Shown piece by piece: positions 10,724 to 21,629 of a stretch of 64,000 nucleotides of DNA. The stretch's first letter is position 1, and each line of letters starts with the position of its first letter. The notes under the pieces are model-generated. The model was not told the DNA's origin. It did not search any database and saw only the letters and a program-made list of their open reading frames with translations. Made by a program: the position numbers and the translations under genes. This DNA comes from Eucalyptus grandis (lineage: Eukaryota > Streptophyta > Magnoliopsida > Myrtales > Myrtaceae): NCBI RefSeq assembly GCF_016545825.1, contig NC_052621.1, forward strand, positions 38,206,687 through 38,270,686, read 5' to 3'.

Positions 10724-12567
10724 GCGTCAAAGCGGCTTAAAGTTCTCAAGCTTGAAAATTGCCATAATTTAAGACGTACTCCTGATCTCTCGGTTTTCAC
10801 ACAGTTGAAGATTCTCATATTATGGAATTGTGAGAAACTGAAGCACCTCCACCCTTCTATTGGCAAACTCACGAGCCTCGTTTCCTTGAACTTGCTAATG
10901 TGTAAAAGACTCAAGGAACTACCAGAGGAGATGGACGAATTAAAAGATTTAGAAGAACTTTTTTTATGTAATTCTAGTATTATAAAGATTCCTATGTCTA
11001 TTGGTTCTTTAAGGAAGCTGAAGACAGTGTGCACCGCATCTTACAAAAAAGACCATCTTTGGGAAAGGGAAATTTTCCATCTCAATGGCACATCGATATT
11101 TAACCAGCCAGAAAGCATTTTTGCCCATCACCTTTGCCGAAGGGGTAACGACAAGCTCAGGTCAGTGCTAGAGCTTCCTTCTTCTCTCCAATGCCTTGAC
11201 CTAAGGGGTAGCAACAAGCTCCAGTCATTGCCAGAGCTTCCTTCTTCTCTCCAACACCTTCTCCTACAGGGCTGTAAGGAGCTTCGGTCACTGCCAAAGC
11301 TTCCTTCTTCTCTCCAAAGTCTTGACCTACAGAAATGTGAGGAGCTCCGATCGCTGCCGAGCTTCCTTCGTCTCTCTCGGTCGCTGCCAAAGCTTCCTTC
11401 TTCTTGCCAAAGCCTTGACCTAAGGGGCTGTAGGAAGCTCCAATTGCTACCAGAGCTTCCTTCGTCTCTCCAAATGCTTGACCTATTTTTCTGTCTGGAG
11501 CTCCAGTCGCTGCCAGAGCTTCCTTCTTCTCTCCAATACCTTGACCTAAGGGCTGTGAGGAGCTCCGGTCGCTGCCAGAGCTTCCTTCTTCTCTCCAACA
11601 CCTTGACCTAGGGGATTGTAAGGAGCTCCGGTCGCTGCCAAAGCTTCCTTCTTCTCTCCAACACCTTGACCTAGGGGAATGTAAGGAGCTCCAGTCGCTG
11701 CCAGAGCTTCCTTCTTCTCTCCAACACCTTAAACTAAAGGGTTGTAAGAAGGTCCGGTCACTTCCAAAGCTTCCTTCTTCTCTCCAAAGCCTTGACCTAA
11801 TGGGCTGTGAGGAGCTTCGGTCACTGCCAGAGCTTCCTTCTTCTCTCCAAAATCTTTACCTATTGCGTTGTAAGGAGCTCCGGTCACTGCCAGAGCTTCC
11901 TTCGTCTCTCAAATCCCTTGAATTACCGGGTTGTAATGAGCTCCGGTCGCTGCCAGAGCTTCCTGCGGGCTTACGATATCTGCGCGTCACTTGTCCGAGT
12001 CTTGGACTGCAACAGCTTCTTAGCCACAAGGTCGTCATCCACCTAGAAAAACTCAATTTTCAGGTACTCGATTATCCTGAAGACATCGACAAGCTTTCCT
12101 CAATGCCACTGAAACTCTGTTTTGAGGAGTGGGATAAGCTGACATCACTTAGGTTCGACATGCTCATGCACTTTAAAAAGCTTTCAATAAAAAAGTGCAG
12201 TTCCTTGGAGTTCATATCTTTAAAGGACTGCAATTCCATTGAAAGGCTTCGCTGTCTAGAATTACCGTGTTTGAAGGAATTAAAGGCTGTTAAGTGCTGC
12301 CGTCTAGTCAAAATTGAAGGTCTTGACGGTGTCAAGTTCTTAGAAAATTTGGATTTTGGGAATTGCAAATCAATGGAGACTTTGCCAGATTTGACAGGAT
12401 GCGAAAAGTTACGATCTCTAAGAGTTCAAAACTGCAAGAAACTTACTCAGCTTCAAGGACTTGAAATGTTGAATTTAATTCATTTGGATATTTCCGGTTG
12501 TGACTCATTGGAAGCAATACCAAAATTATTTGGAACGTGCATCTTTAGAAATTATGAACCGTTTTGA
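10724..12567 (+). pseudogene. NLR exon 4: LRRs and C-terminal domain, one frameshift
   Basis: After acceptor TATTAG the frame reads ASKRLKVLKLENC and RRTPDLSVFTQLK, then classical TNL LRRs (LHPSIGKLTSL, LKELPEEMDELKDLEELFL, IPMSIGSLRKLK). Next come a run of near-identical 21-residue LRR units (11156-11960) and about 190 residues of less regular LRR/post-LRR sequence ending at TGA 12567. A one-base deletion (GGG where sister units have GGGG) near 11547-11551 shifts the frame. The downstream half is open in the new frame through to 12567. Without the deletion the exon would be continuous. The LRRs would normally bind ligand or hold the receptor off. Confidence 0.85.
11156..11970 (+). repeat. 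63-bp tandem LRR-coding array
   Basis: Units start at 11156, 11219, 11282, 11345 (30-bp stump), 11375, 11438, 11501 (62 bp), 11563, 11626, 11689, 11752, 11815, 11878 and 11941 (partial). Each full unit encodes a 21-residue leucine-rich motif with core LRSLPELPSSLQ and a variable DLxxCKE tail. Very similar units next to each other show recent expansion by unequal exchange. The 62-bp unit is the source of the LRR frameshift. Confidence 0.95.
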
Positions 12568-13506
12568 GTTCTCTATGGAAATATTATCTTGCAGTGATAA
12601 TGATGTGAGGAATCTTATACCCATATTACAACAGTGAGACTAGTCATGTTTCTTCAACGAAGGTAAGTAAGTGGTGAACAATCATTTTTCCTTTGAGATT
12701 CATGGCCTCCTTTTCATCACTATCTTCTTTTGACAAGAAGGTTTTCTATGACAGGATTCTATAATATCCTAAATTGCGGGTCTCGCACAATTGAAGGAGT
12801 GGAGGAGTTGGTCATAAAAGCTCACATGATGGTTCAGCCAAGATCAAAATGCAGACCCAAATGTCAATAGAAGGCATAGTAAGATTCTTCATCCTTGAAC
12901 TGCCAGCGTGAGCAAATAAAGTAATACTTTTCTCGAAGCTCTATTTTTTTCGAATGATTTGCTCCACACTGGATATCTATTTGATTGATTTTGGAAACTC
13001 TGGATTTGCCTCTGTATAATTATTGTTGATTACGTTATAGCAATGTTTTTCATTTATCTTTCCATTGACAACTTTTGTAAGGCTACAAAACAGATAGTAG
13101 CTTGTGAGGCAAGAATGAAAATATCAACAAAGGTAAACAAGAATTACCTAGTGATTTACAGTCACACTATCGGCAAACCCGGGATTTGAAATTTTCATCT
13201 AGAGGCTAATGAGCTTCTGCTACTCATTATTGTATTATTGTATACTACGCCCGAAACTTCCCAGTGTCCAAAATTTATATTTTCTTTTCAAAGTCCTTGG
13301 CCATTTTGAGTTCCTTTTGTTCTTTTGTATGTCAAATTTGACTAATGGCAGATGTCCTGTTTAGGATGAACGCCTTCTGATTTTCTGTGATGAGCCAAAA
13401 CCCTGTCAAGTTTCTTATTGTTCCCTTGATGGCTTTCCTCTAAGAAGAGCATTACTTCCCAATATATATGATGAATTGAGCTAAAATAATATTTAAGATT
13501 CAAGTG
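12568..13506. other. NLR 3' flank, no gene recognised
   Basis: Probably 3' UTR and spacer. An AAG|GTAAGTAAG donor-like site near 12662 may indicate a 3' UTR intron. No coding frame of note. Confidence 0.45.
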
Positions 13507-14276
13507 TTTCTGGTTGGTGACAAAAAATGTTAAAAGTAGTTTTGGCTAGTTTGTTATGTATGAATGTTGACCACCTTAACATTACTAGTAGGCAAACTAT
13601 TGTTTTGAAATTGTTTTGAAAGAGTATTAAGCAAGATAAATTGGTGCTACTTCTATGACAGGTTTGGTTGGTCTATATAACAATCTAGGCTTACTTTGGG
13701 ACTTCAATTCAATCAACTGTATCGATGACCTTCAGCATTAAAGGACAATTTTCTGCCTGTCTGTGAACCAAGCTGGGATGAGGAGCTCAAGAATTTGCTA
13801 ATTAGTTTGTATCCCGTTTGATCCTATTGTTGTCATGCAATTGTTTTATCACATGACTGATTTGGGTGTGGCTAAGTGGCTGAGGAACTTCAAATTCCAT
13901 ACTTGAGACCGATCATAATAAAGAAAAGGGATTTTGTAGAGGAAGCATCAGAAGCAGCTGAGGACCATCTTGCATGCCAAACTTAAAGACACTTTGGGGC
14001 TTGTGACTATCCCAAGGAAGTTTTGATGCTTCGAATATTCAAATACTTGATCTCTCAACATCACATCCCTAAATGATTGTAAGTGTTTTTTTTTCAATTA
14101 AATATGCTTTTTGTGTGCTCATTAGGTTTTAGCTTTCCTTTAATCAAATACTAAGCTACTGATTTTTTGTATGTTACCCCGATGCACAGTTATTTGACGC
14201 AGTTGCATTCTAATGATATCACTTTGGAATTGATGAGGCTCTGTACACTACTGGGCTGCTCCATGTGTATTAGTTT
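13507..14276. repeat. 1.8-kb tandem duplication, arm A, left part
   Basis: Matches 23032-23770 in order, for example 'gacaggtttggttggtctat', 'caagctgggatgaggagctc' and 'aacttcaaattccatac'. Arm A continues at 21630-22803 after the LINE. The short frames (YHMT-LGVA, EELQIPYL in arm B) might be relics of a coding exon, but I do not recognise a family. Confidence 0.8.
14263..14276. repeat. LINE target-site duplication, left copy
   Basis: ATGTGTATTAGTTT, repeated exactly at 21630-21643. It directly abuts the poly-T (poly-A of the minus-strand LINE). Confidence 0.85.
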
Positions 14277-14310
14277 TTTTTTTTTTTTACGAGAAACAAA
14301 GTTGATATTA

Positions 14311-14891
14311 TTAGATACTATGTAAAGGTAATACAAGATGAGCATCGGTACAAAGAAGATCCAAAAGAGCGAGGGGGACTAGACACCCGGTTGTTAGGAA
14401 GGAAATCAAAACACCGGGCTTTAGCAACCCAAGAACCCGATTAGAATTCCCTACTGCAAAGGGGCTAAAGAGAGACCCAAAATAGACTCCAATTTGTGCT
14501 TTGCCCGGTCCACAAGGGGTTGCACTAACCAATTAAAAGTAGAGGACGACAATAGACTATCCACTAGCAACCGACAATCGATAGAATAAGAAATTCTTTT
14601 TCCTGGGGAATTAGGGATAAGGGTTGAAGAGATAAAATCTAGGGTTTCAACCAAAGTGACGGCCTCCGCTTGCTCAGCCGAACCTATCTCAATATGCTTT
14701 GCAAACCCATCTCGAATCCTCCCAAAAGAATCTCTGCAGACACAAGCAATAGCAGCCTGAGGTCTAGCGCTTAGATGGTGAGGACTAAACGGAGCAGATC
14801 TGGTCTGCAAAGAGTCGAAGAGAACTGACGTTGTCTCTCTGGTCGTCTCTCTGGGTGAGGCGTGGCCCAATGCCGAAGGTAGAAGTCTCAC
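14311..14891 (-). pseudogene. LINE ORF2 C-terminus: RNase H-like domain
   Basis: Frames at 14451-14891 and 14311-14532 read a plant RVT_3/RNase H fold: a CVCRDSFGRI strand segment, AEQAEAVTLVETL with the helix-borne Glu, and ISYSIDCRLLVDSLL with the later Asp strand. Such domains remove RNA from the cDNA hybrid and are carried by one group of plant L1 elements. The region is split by a frameshift near 14450-14530. Confidence 0.75.
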
Positions 14892-14989
14892 AGCAGATTG
14901 ATGGGTAAGCCGAGGTCCTGGATGTGGGGCTTCGCTTGCTTCAACAAAGACACGGTGTGTGGGGTTATTCGTGCCGTCTTCCTCCTCTT

Positions 14990-15860
14990 CCGGTTCATAC
15001 TACTTTCCATGGTGTGCGTCGGCAATGCTGTTGTGATTTTGCTGCTGTGGTGGGTATTCAGATCTAGTAGATCTGAGATTTCCTTCTTCGGATGCAGAGG
15101 CAGCAGACATAGCTTCGATTATACCGGTGCCGAGACGCAGAGGAAGGTTTTCTGTTTCTTCTGAACCGCGAGACTTGCCATGGGCGTCATCCTTGGGTCT
15201 TTCGAGCTGCGATCTGGGTCTTCCGAGCTGTGATCTTGTTAGATGTGTAGATTCGGTGGCTTTGAGAGGTTGGGCATCAGTTGCAGGGGTGAAATCGACG
15301 ACAGCAATTGTTCCGCTGGTCAGGGGGGAGTGACCGGTGGGGTCTGGTCTGAGTCGCGGGCGTTCTTCCGTAGCACAGGTGAGTTTGTTCAATACTTCTT
15401 CTTCCCTTTCATCCGGTTCGTAATGCGAGCTTCGTTGAGCCGTGACATTCACTCTGAGCTGCTACTGTGGTGATGGATAATCACATCCAGTAAATCTGAG
15501 GGATGATTCCTTGATTGCAGAGGCAGAGGAACGTCTTTCTCTACGATCCGAAGCACGAAGCATGCTATATTGAGCATCTTTCACTGGTCTTTTATCTAGC
15601 AATGGTGCTGGTAGTCTGGGTTCTTGATCTTCGGTTAAAAACGAGGAACTCTCGAGTCGATGATCTTCGGTTGCAAAGGCGTTGGGTTCGGAAGCGATGA
15701 TTCCACATGTCTCTTCCACATCTCCAGCACTATATAGCACAGGCGGGGACCTGCTGATGCCAGGATGGGGATCAATCAGTATTTCCGCTTCAGTTCTATG
15801 TCTGCATATCCCGAGAGGGCTAAGGTCTTCATGAGGCTGTACAGACGGTAAGGGAGCCAC
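14990..15860 (-). pseudogene. LINE ORF2 linker with internal tandem duplication
   Basis: Two successive frames (15462-15860 and 15000-15452) fill the space between zf-RVT and RNase H with Ser/Arg/Glu-rich, low-complexity sequence. They end alike (SSLRFTGCDYPSPQ and GNLRSTRSEYPPQQQ). The DNA shows an imperfect repeat of about 420 bp, for example around 15040-15105 and 15461-15535. I know no domain here. Confidence 0.6.
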
Positions 15861-15872
15861 TATATTTAGGCT

Positions 15873-16921
15873 TCAACATAGAGATTGACTATTGTTTTGC
15901 ATCACTTTATATCTGTTCTGCATTGCGGGTGCTCCTGCGGGGGTAATACTTGGACGTGGGATGGCCTGATCTAGACTTGTAATTCTGTTCTGAACAGGTG
16001 CGCACTGTGTCGAGGCTGGACTTCTTGACTCTGAACAAGATGATATAGGCTGGACTTGTACCTCCGGTGACCTGTTGGTATCACCAATGATATTAAATGA
16101 GGCATCAATATTAACTATAAGAGTTCCAGGTGGTGGAGGATGCCATTTTTCATATTCCCCTTGGCATTGATTCTTTTTTGGGGCTTTTCTATTCCAAGCA
16201 GAGAAACAGTCCTTTGATGTGGTGGCATTGAACAAGGTTCGGTGCAGATTTAAGGTATGATGGTTGAAGATAAATTGGTTGCGATCCTTCCATAGGCACC
16301 AAAGAACTGTGGCAACCATTTCAAACTTATTTGAGTCACCTTGCCTCACAAAATATCGAGACAACCAATCATCAAATCTTGTTAAGCCAACTCGATCTGT
16401 GCATGTTTGCAGGGATGAGTCGTTCCACACTTGGGTCGTCCAGGGGCAGAGCATTAAAGTGTGCTCAATCGTCTCGGGTTCCAACTTGCATATTGGGCAT
16501 AACGGTTCAGGTACCATCTTTCTCCTACAAAGATTATCCAAGGTAGGAAGCGCATTCTGGCATGCACTCCATAGAAAGAATTTAATTTTCGGTTGTACCA
16601 CAGAGTTCCAAATAAGCTTCCAAATGAGTGGGTCGAAATGGTGTGATGATGTTGGTATAGATCTGCTAGGAATGGTTTCCTATTTGAAAAGTAGCCGCTC
16701 TTTACTGTATAGATTCCTGATTTATTATTTGCCCAAACCAACTTGTCTTCGGTAGTTGGGAGTCCGAAGGGTGTTTCCTTAATTGTTGTTGCTAGGGGTT
16801 CATCAAATAAGGATAGCAGTAGATCTTCCTTCCAAATTCTAGCTTCAAAATCGATCAAATCAGCAACTTTGGGCGGTTCATTCGGGCTTGCATTCCTCCA
16901 ATTCTTCCTAATTTCAGCCAC
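15873..16921 (-). pseudogene. LINE ORF2: zf-RVT region
   Basis: Contains the zinc-binding reverse-transcriptase tail: QPKIKFFLWSACQNALPT, then CPICKLEPETIEHTLMLCPW with the Cys/Cys/His/Cys pattern. Upstream, 16454-16921 reads the typical NWRN...KDLLLSLFDEP segment in another frame, so a frameshift separates them. Confidence 0.8.
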
Positions 16922-17201
16922 TGATCCTCTCTAATGGAGATTTTCTGTCCATTACCCACAACCCAAATAAGTTGGGGAGCAATTGCGTTTCTTCCAGCCA
17001 ATAAACTCTGCCATCCCCACGATGGATAAGAGCCTTTTCCTGCTTGCCAAAAGTTACAATTTGGGAAATAAAGGCCTTTCATGAATTGGGATAATAGTGT
17101 ATTTGGACCCTGAGACATCCTCCAGGCTTGTTTCCCTAACATAGCCGTGTTAAAAGCTTGTAGATCCTTAAAGCCAAGGCCGCCTTCGTCCTTTCGTAGT
17201 T

Positions 17202-18980
17202 TTAGAGTCTCCCATTTACGCCAATGTAGAGCAGAATTCTTGTTAGAGCTTCGCCACCAGAAATTAGAGATTTTCCTCTCAATTGCTTTGATAATGGAAG
17301 TTGGGATCTAAAAATTGACATAGCATATTGAGGTATCGCCTGAACCACTGCTTTGAGAAGAATCTCCTTTCCAGCTCTTGAAAGTAAGTTATCCTTCCAA
17401 CTTTCCAACTTCGAGTTGACCCTGGCCAATATCCATGCGAACATATCTTTTTTTGAGGACCCCCGGTCAAGGAATTCCTAAGTATTTCCCGCTTTTGTAA
17501 TTTCGAATCCGCAAAGACCGATACCATGTTACTTCTAAGGCTATCTGGACACCCTTTGCTGAAAAACATTCCCGATTTGTTGAGGTTTATGGCTTGACCA
17601 GATGCGTAATGCAATGGTGGAGTACATTGACAAGTTCGACATTCCCGTATTGTGCCATCTAGGAAGAAAATAGAGTCATCGGCAAATAATAGGTGGGACG
17701 GGTTGGACAGGTCCGGTTTAGCTTGATGCCGTGAATGTTATCCTCTGCTATTGCTTTCTTCATCATATAAGATAGGACGTTAGCAACAATAATGAACAGA
17801 TATGGTGATAATGGATCCCCCTGTCGAATACCTCTAGATGGCTTGAAATAGGGTAAAGATTCACCATTGAGATTGATGCTATATGATACAGTGGTAACGC
17901 ATTGCATAACCCACTTCACCCAATTAGCAGTAAATCCCATTTTATGTAAACATGCTTGCAGGAAGTCCCATTTGATTCTATCATAAGCTTTCTACATGTC
18001 GAGTTTAAGAATAGCCTGAAATTTTTTCCTCCTGTCTCGAGTTCATAACCGGTGGATAACTTCTTGAACAATTAGGATGTTGTCCTGAATTTGTCGACTC
18101 CCGACGAAAGCGCTCGCTCCTCAAAATGATGTCCGGTAAGAAAGGTTTGAGTCTATTTGCGAGTATTTTAGAAATGATTTTGTAGATAAAGTTACACAAA
18201 CTTATGGGCCGAAATTGTTCTAACCTTTATGGGTTTGAATTTTTAGGAATAAGAGTAATTCGGGTTCTATTGATGTTTGGGTTTATGATTCCAGACTCAA
18301 AGAAACGATGTACCTCCCTGAAAACATCTGCACCTATGTCTTGCCAATGCTGATGGAAAAATAGGCCATTCAGACCATCCGGTCCAGGAGCTTTGGAAGC
18401 CCCCATTTGGTGAGTAGCTACATATACTTCTTCCATTGTCACCGCTTCTGTTAGTTTTGAGTTCATAGCTGCATTAACTGGTGTTAGGATATGGTCAAGA
18501 ATAGGCTGGAAATTTCGCGGTCCGACCGAAGTATATAAGTTATTGAAGTAATCCACCGTCATATTTGTAAGGTTCTCAGAATTTCTCACCCAATCTCCTT
18601 CAGCATTCAGTAGCATCGAGATACGGTTCCTGTTTCTTCGTTGTATAGTGGCCGCATGAAAAATTTGCTATTCGATCCCCCCATTTCAGCCACTTAACCC
18701 GAGATCTGATACCCCAAAACATTTCTTCCTGACGCCATAGCGAGTCGATTTCTTTATGAATATGCCAAATTCTGCTTTGATCATACTCCAAATTAGGGTT
18801 ATTCATGTGGAACATAAGTTCATTTTTCAGCCCCTCAATTTTTTTGGAAGCATTAGGAAAACGCTTTTTGCTCCAGGCCGTTAGACGCATCGCTACATTA
18901 GATAATTTGACGACCATGTTCTTCCTATGGGACGCCTCCCATGTCCGCTTGACAATTTCCTTACATTCGTCATCCTCCAC
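17202..18980 (-). pseudogene. LINE ORF2: reverse transcriptase
   Basis: Successive short minus-strand frames carry RT motifs in order: APGPDGLNGLFFHQHW (about 18380), a [25 protein letters not shown] segment (about 18190), and GIRQGDPLSPYLF (about 17830). The catalytic FADD-type motif near 17680 is readable only in a shifted frame. At least four frame breaks are visible, so the polymerase is dead. Confidence 0.85.
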
Positions 18981-19004
18981 CCAAAATGGTTCGTATCTAA
19001 ACTG

Positions 19005-19725
19005 TCACTTCTTGCGTGTTAGAGCATGTAGAGTTGACAAGATAAGAGGACTGTGGTCTGAACCAATGGCTGGTAAAGCTGTAACTTCAGCATTCAGGTA
19101 AGCTATTCTCCATTCCATGGTACATAATGCTCTGTCCAGTCTTTCTTTGACATTTTCATCACCCTCTCTTCTATTCGTCCAAGTAAAAGCGCACCTTTTG
19201 GCTTCCAAGTCCATAAGTGAACATGCATATAAGAAGTCCCTGAATGCGGTAAGGCGACAATGTTCAGCCATCCTATTTCCTACCTTTTCCCAATGGTATA
19301 ATATTTCATTAAAGTCCCCAATGCATATCCAAGGGCGGTGATTGGAGAGACTGATTCTTTGTACATCATCCCATAGGATAAGGTGTTCATGAAATACATT
19401 AGGAGCATGGAGGAAGGTAATTTGCATATTCTGGTTATTTTCATGCAGAAAACATTGCACATGTATATAGAAGTTAGAGTGAGATTCGATTGAAAGAGAA
19501 ACCTAATCAACCCAAAAGAGAGCCAAACCCCCCGATAAACCTTCTGGATTCACAATAAAGTTGTGTGTAGTCTTAAGCCTTCTTTTCAAACGCTAAACTT
19601 TCTGCTCTTGATTCTTTGTTTCCATAAGAAAAATAATGCTTGGTCTTTCTTGAGTCGCAAGGACTCTAAGAGCTTGAATTGTCAGGGGAGACCCCAATCC
19701 CGACAATTCCAACTCAGAGTTTCAT
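19005..19725 (-). pseudogene. LINE ORF2: AP-like endonuclease
   Basis: Begins near 19725 with the conserved WNCR motif, then a slip. The longest frame (19005-19460) holds WICIGDFNEI, FLYACSLMDLEAKRCAFTWTN, RLDRALC and the terminal SDHSPL. These correspond to the catalytic Asp/Asn and His residues of the LINE endonuclease that nicks target DNA. It is frame-broken at its N-terminal side. Confidence 0.85.
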
Positions 19726-19823
19726 GGCTGCACCGGTGGCTTATTAGGGCCAGCCACCAAAGCCCATTGAATAGATTTCTCTTCCTCCATGATCGGGATT
19801 TCTATGAGTTGTGAGTTGTCGCA

Positions 19824-21043
19824 TCAATTGATTTTGTGGACTGAGCACCATAGCGCAGAATCTTTTCCTTTCTTGGATGTAGGATGTTTAGTAGATTTTG
19901 CTTTACCTTTCGCCGAGTTTCTTATTGTTGCTAAACGTATTTTCGGCTGCTTCTCTCTTTCAGCTTCTTTGAGGTTTTCATCATGAAGGGTGAGCATAGA
20001 TTCAGCATCCAAGCAAATTTCTTTCACGTTTTGAGGAGATTTTCCTTCCATAATAGTCAAGGCTTGGGAAGATACAAGTTGTGCAGCTTGCTGTTCTTCC
20101 TCATAAGAGTGCTGTGATCGGGGAGGCAAAAGGACTTGCTTTCTTGCATTTGATGGTTCTTGAGTTTCATGGATTTCCGCTTGAAGAGGAGTCTCCGGTA
20201 CCATTTCTTCTTCTTCTTCAATGAGCTAGGATTGTTTTCCATAGAAGATTTTGCCATATGGGCTTAGTATCCGTGCTTCCGCTCGCAACCAATTCCCAAA
20301 ATTACCCGATATGTCTTCTTCCAATCTTGTAGATTCATAAGGAATTTCCTTGCAAGCTGAGGCATAGTGGCCAATTCTACCACAAGAGTAGCAATAGTGT
20401 GGTAGCCTCTCATACTTGAACTCGATCCATAGCTTTTTGCATCCTAAATTAACCATTATCCCTGTCTCGAGAGGTGTAGCTTGGTTGAGCTTAATCCTGG
20501 CCTTCCCAATCTTAAATATGCCGTTTCCTTTTGCTTCCAGCTTCACCTCAAGAACTTCGCCGATCCTTGAAGCAATTTCTCTAACTACCTCTGTCGTAAC
20601 TCTGCCAAAGGGGAGGCCAAATAGATGCACCCAAAATGGGCATTGGGAGAAATCATAGCAAATATCGGGAATATCCGGGTCACACTGTTGAAGCACAAGG
20701 AGGTTACTGAAAAAGACCAAGGGACAAAGATCAAGGATTCTCTGTTTTCAGCTTCCGATTTAAATGTGAATGAGAAAAAATCCAGGTTCTAAAGCGGTAC
20801 AAGAAACATTATCTGTCTTCCAAGCCCATGTCATAGTCTTAATAAATGCCAGGAAATTAACATTTGGACGGGAATAAAGCTTTCCAAATAAAGTATGTCT
20901 ACATTCCGCAAGTTTTTCAGCCGATATTCCTTGCGTAACATTTATCACATCATCCTCAGACCATAAGTTACCTCAGACCATAAGTTACCAAGGCTTTTAC
21001 AGAGCGCCTCTAATCGGCTTGATTCTGTACTAGAATCAACCAT
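19824..21043 (-). pseudogene. LINE ORF1: Gag-like protein with CCHC zinc knuckle
   Basis: The likely start is ATG at 21043 (MVDSSTESSRLEALCK). It is followed by the DUF4283-type RNA-binding region (KLYSRPNVNFLAFIKTMTWAW; CPFWVHLFGLPFGRVT), the knuckle CYSCGRIGHYASAC near 20390 and a Lys/Glu-rich tail. An exact 17-bp tandem duplication at 20954-20987 throws the frame right after the start, and more slips follow around 20060-20260. Confidence 0.85.
20954..20987. repeat. Exact 17-bp tandem duplication in LINE ORF1
   Basis: CCTCAGACCATAAGTTA occurs twice head to tail. Since 17 is not a multiple of three, it disrupts ORF1. Confidence 0.95.
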
Positions 21044-21629
21044 CTGCTCGACTATAATAGCACAAGGAGACCTGGGGAAAGCTTAAGAAGCGACAGGGAC
21101 CTACAAGAGAACCTGTGCATACTTAACTTATCTGTTCGGGGTGCAAGCGAACATCTTCCAGCATTTGACCAGCAACTAAACAACAGAGGAAGCCCACTTC
21201 CGAGCAAGACATGGAAATCATCCGTCGCAAGGGAGATAGTGGGGTTGAGGCTTGGGTAAATGGGCGATGGTGCTGGGCCGAAGGAAATGGAAGGAAAGGG
21301 AAATGAAAAGCGAAGGGAAACCCGAGAAAAGAGAAGCGAGGAAACCCAGAAGAAAATCGGACGGAGAGCCCAAATTAGGGTTCCCGAATGGAGGATCAGA
21401 AACCAGAGGACATATTGGGCGGTCGGTGGATGTCGATCATAGGAACAAAAGATGGAGGACTTCACCGCGAAGGAGCTGGGTCAATTAAACGGAATAAACA
21501 CAATCGAAGACCTCCATGCAGGGAGATTGAAGCTACCAGACGGTAGAGGAGAACCCAGATATTTTGGGAGCTTTTTTCCTTCAACTTTTTTTCGGCCTCA
21601 TATAAATGGATAAGTTTGAATGAATGTCT

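Larger units (their letters stand above)
5389..12567 (+). pseudogene. TIR-NB-ARC-LRR resistance gene, frameshifted (whole locus)
   Basis: A TNL-type intracellular immune receptor. Gene model: exon 1 5389-5957 (TIR), exon 2 7505-8609 (NB-ARC), exon 3 about 10368-10634, exon 4 10724-12567 (LRR and post-LRR). Splice phases join cleanly between exons 1/2 (Gly codon split GG|G) and 3/4 (phase 0, ATG|GCG). Three single-base lesions break the frame: about 7645-7660 just before the P-loop, the A-run at 8216-8224, and about 11547-11551 in the LRR array. All domains are otherwise in order and readable, so decay is recent, or some lesions could be assembly errors. As written it cannot encode a full receptor; a TIR-only product from exon 1 remains possible. 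Confidence 0.85.
14277..21629 (-). mobile_element. LINE (L1-type non-LTR retrotransposon), 7.35 kb, decayed
   Basis: On the minus strand, reading right to left: about 590 bp 5' UTR, ORF1 (CCHC nucleic-acid-binding Gag), then ORF2 with AP-endonuclease, reverse transcriptase, zf-RVT and a C-terminal RNase H, ending in a poly-A tail (poly-T at 14277-14288). A 14-bp target duplication flanks it, so the insertion is full length. Every ORF has frameshifts or stops, so it cannot move itself. It lies inside arm A of a tandem duplication, and arm B shows the empty site. Confidence 0.9.

Noticed and set aside
11128..11601. 157-codon open frame antisense to the LRR array
   Set aside because: It is a by-product of the 63-bp periodicity: a repeat length divisible by three keeps an antisense frame open. 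Sense-strand LRR coding explains it.
19005..20720. LINE fragments as host genes (endonuclease, CCHC protein)
   Set aside because: Order, strand and the flanking target duplication place them in one LINE.
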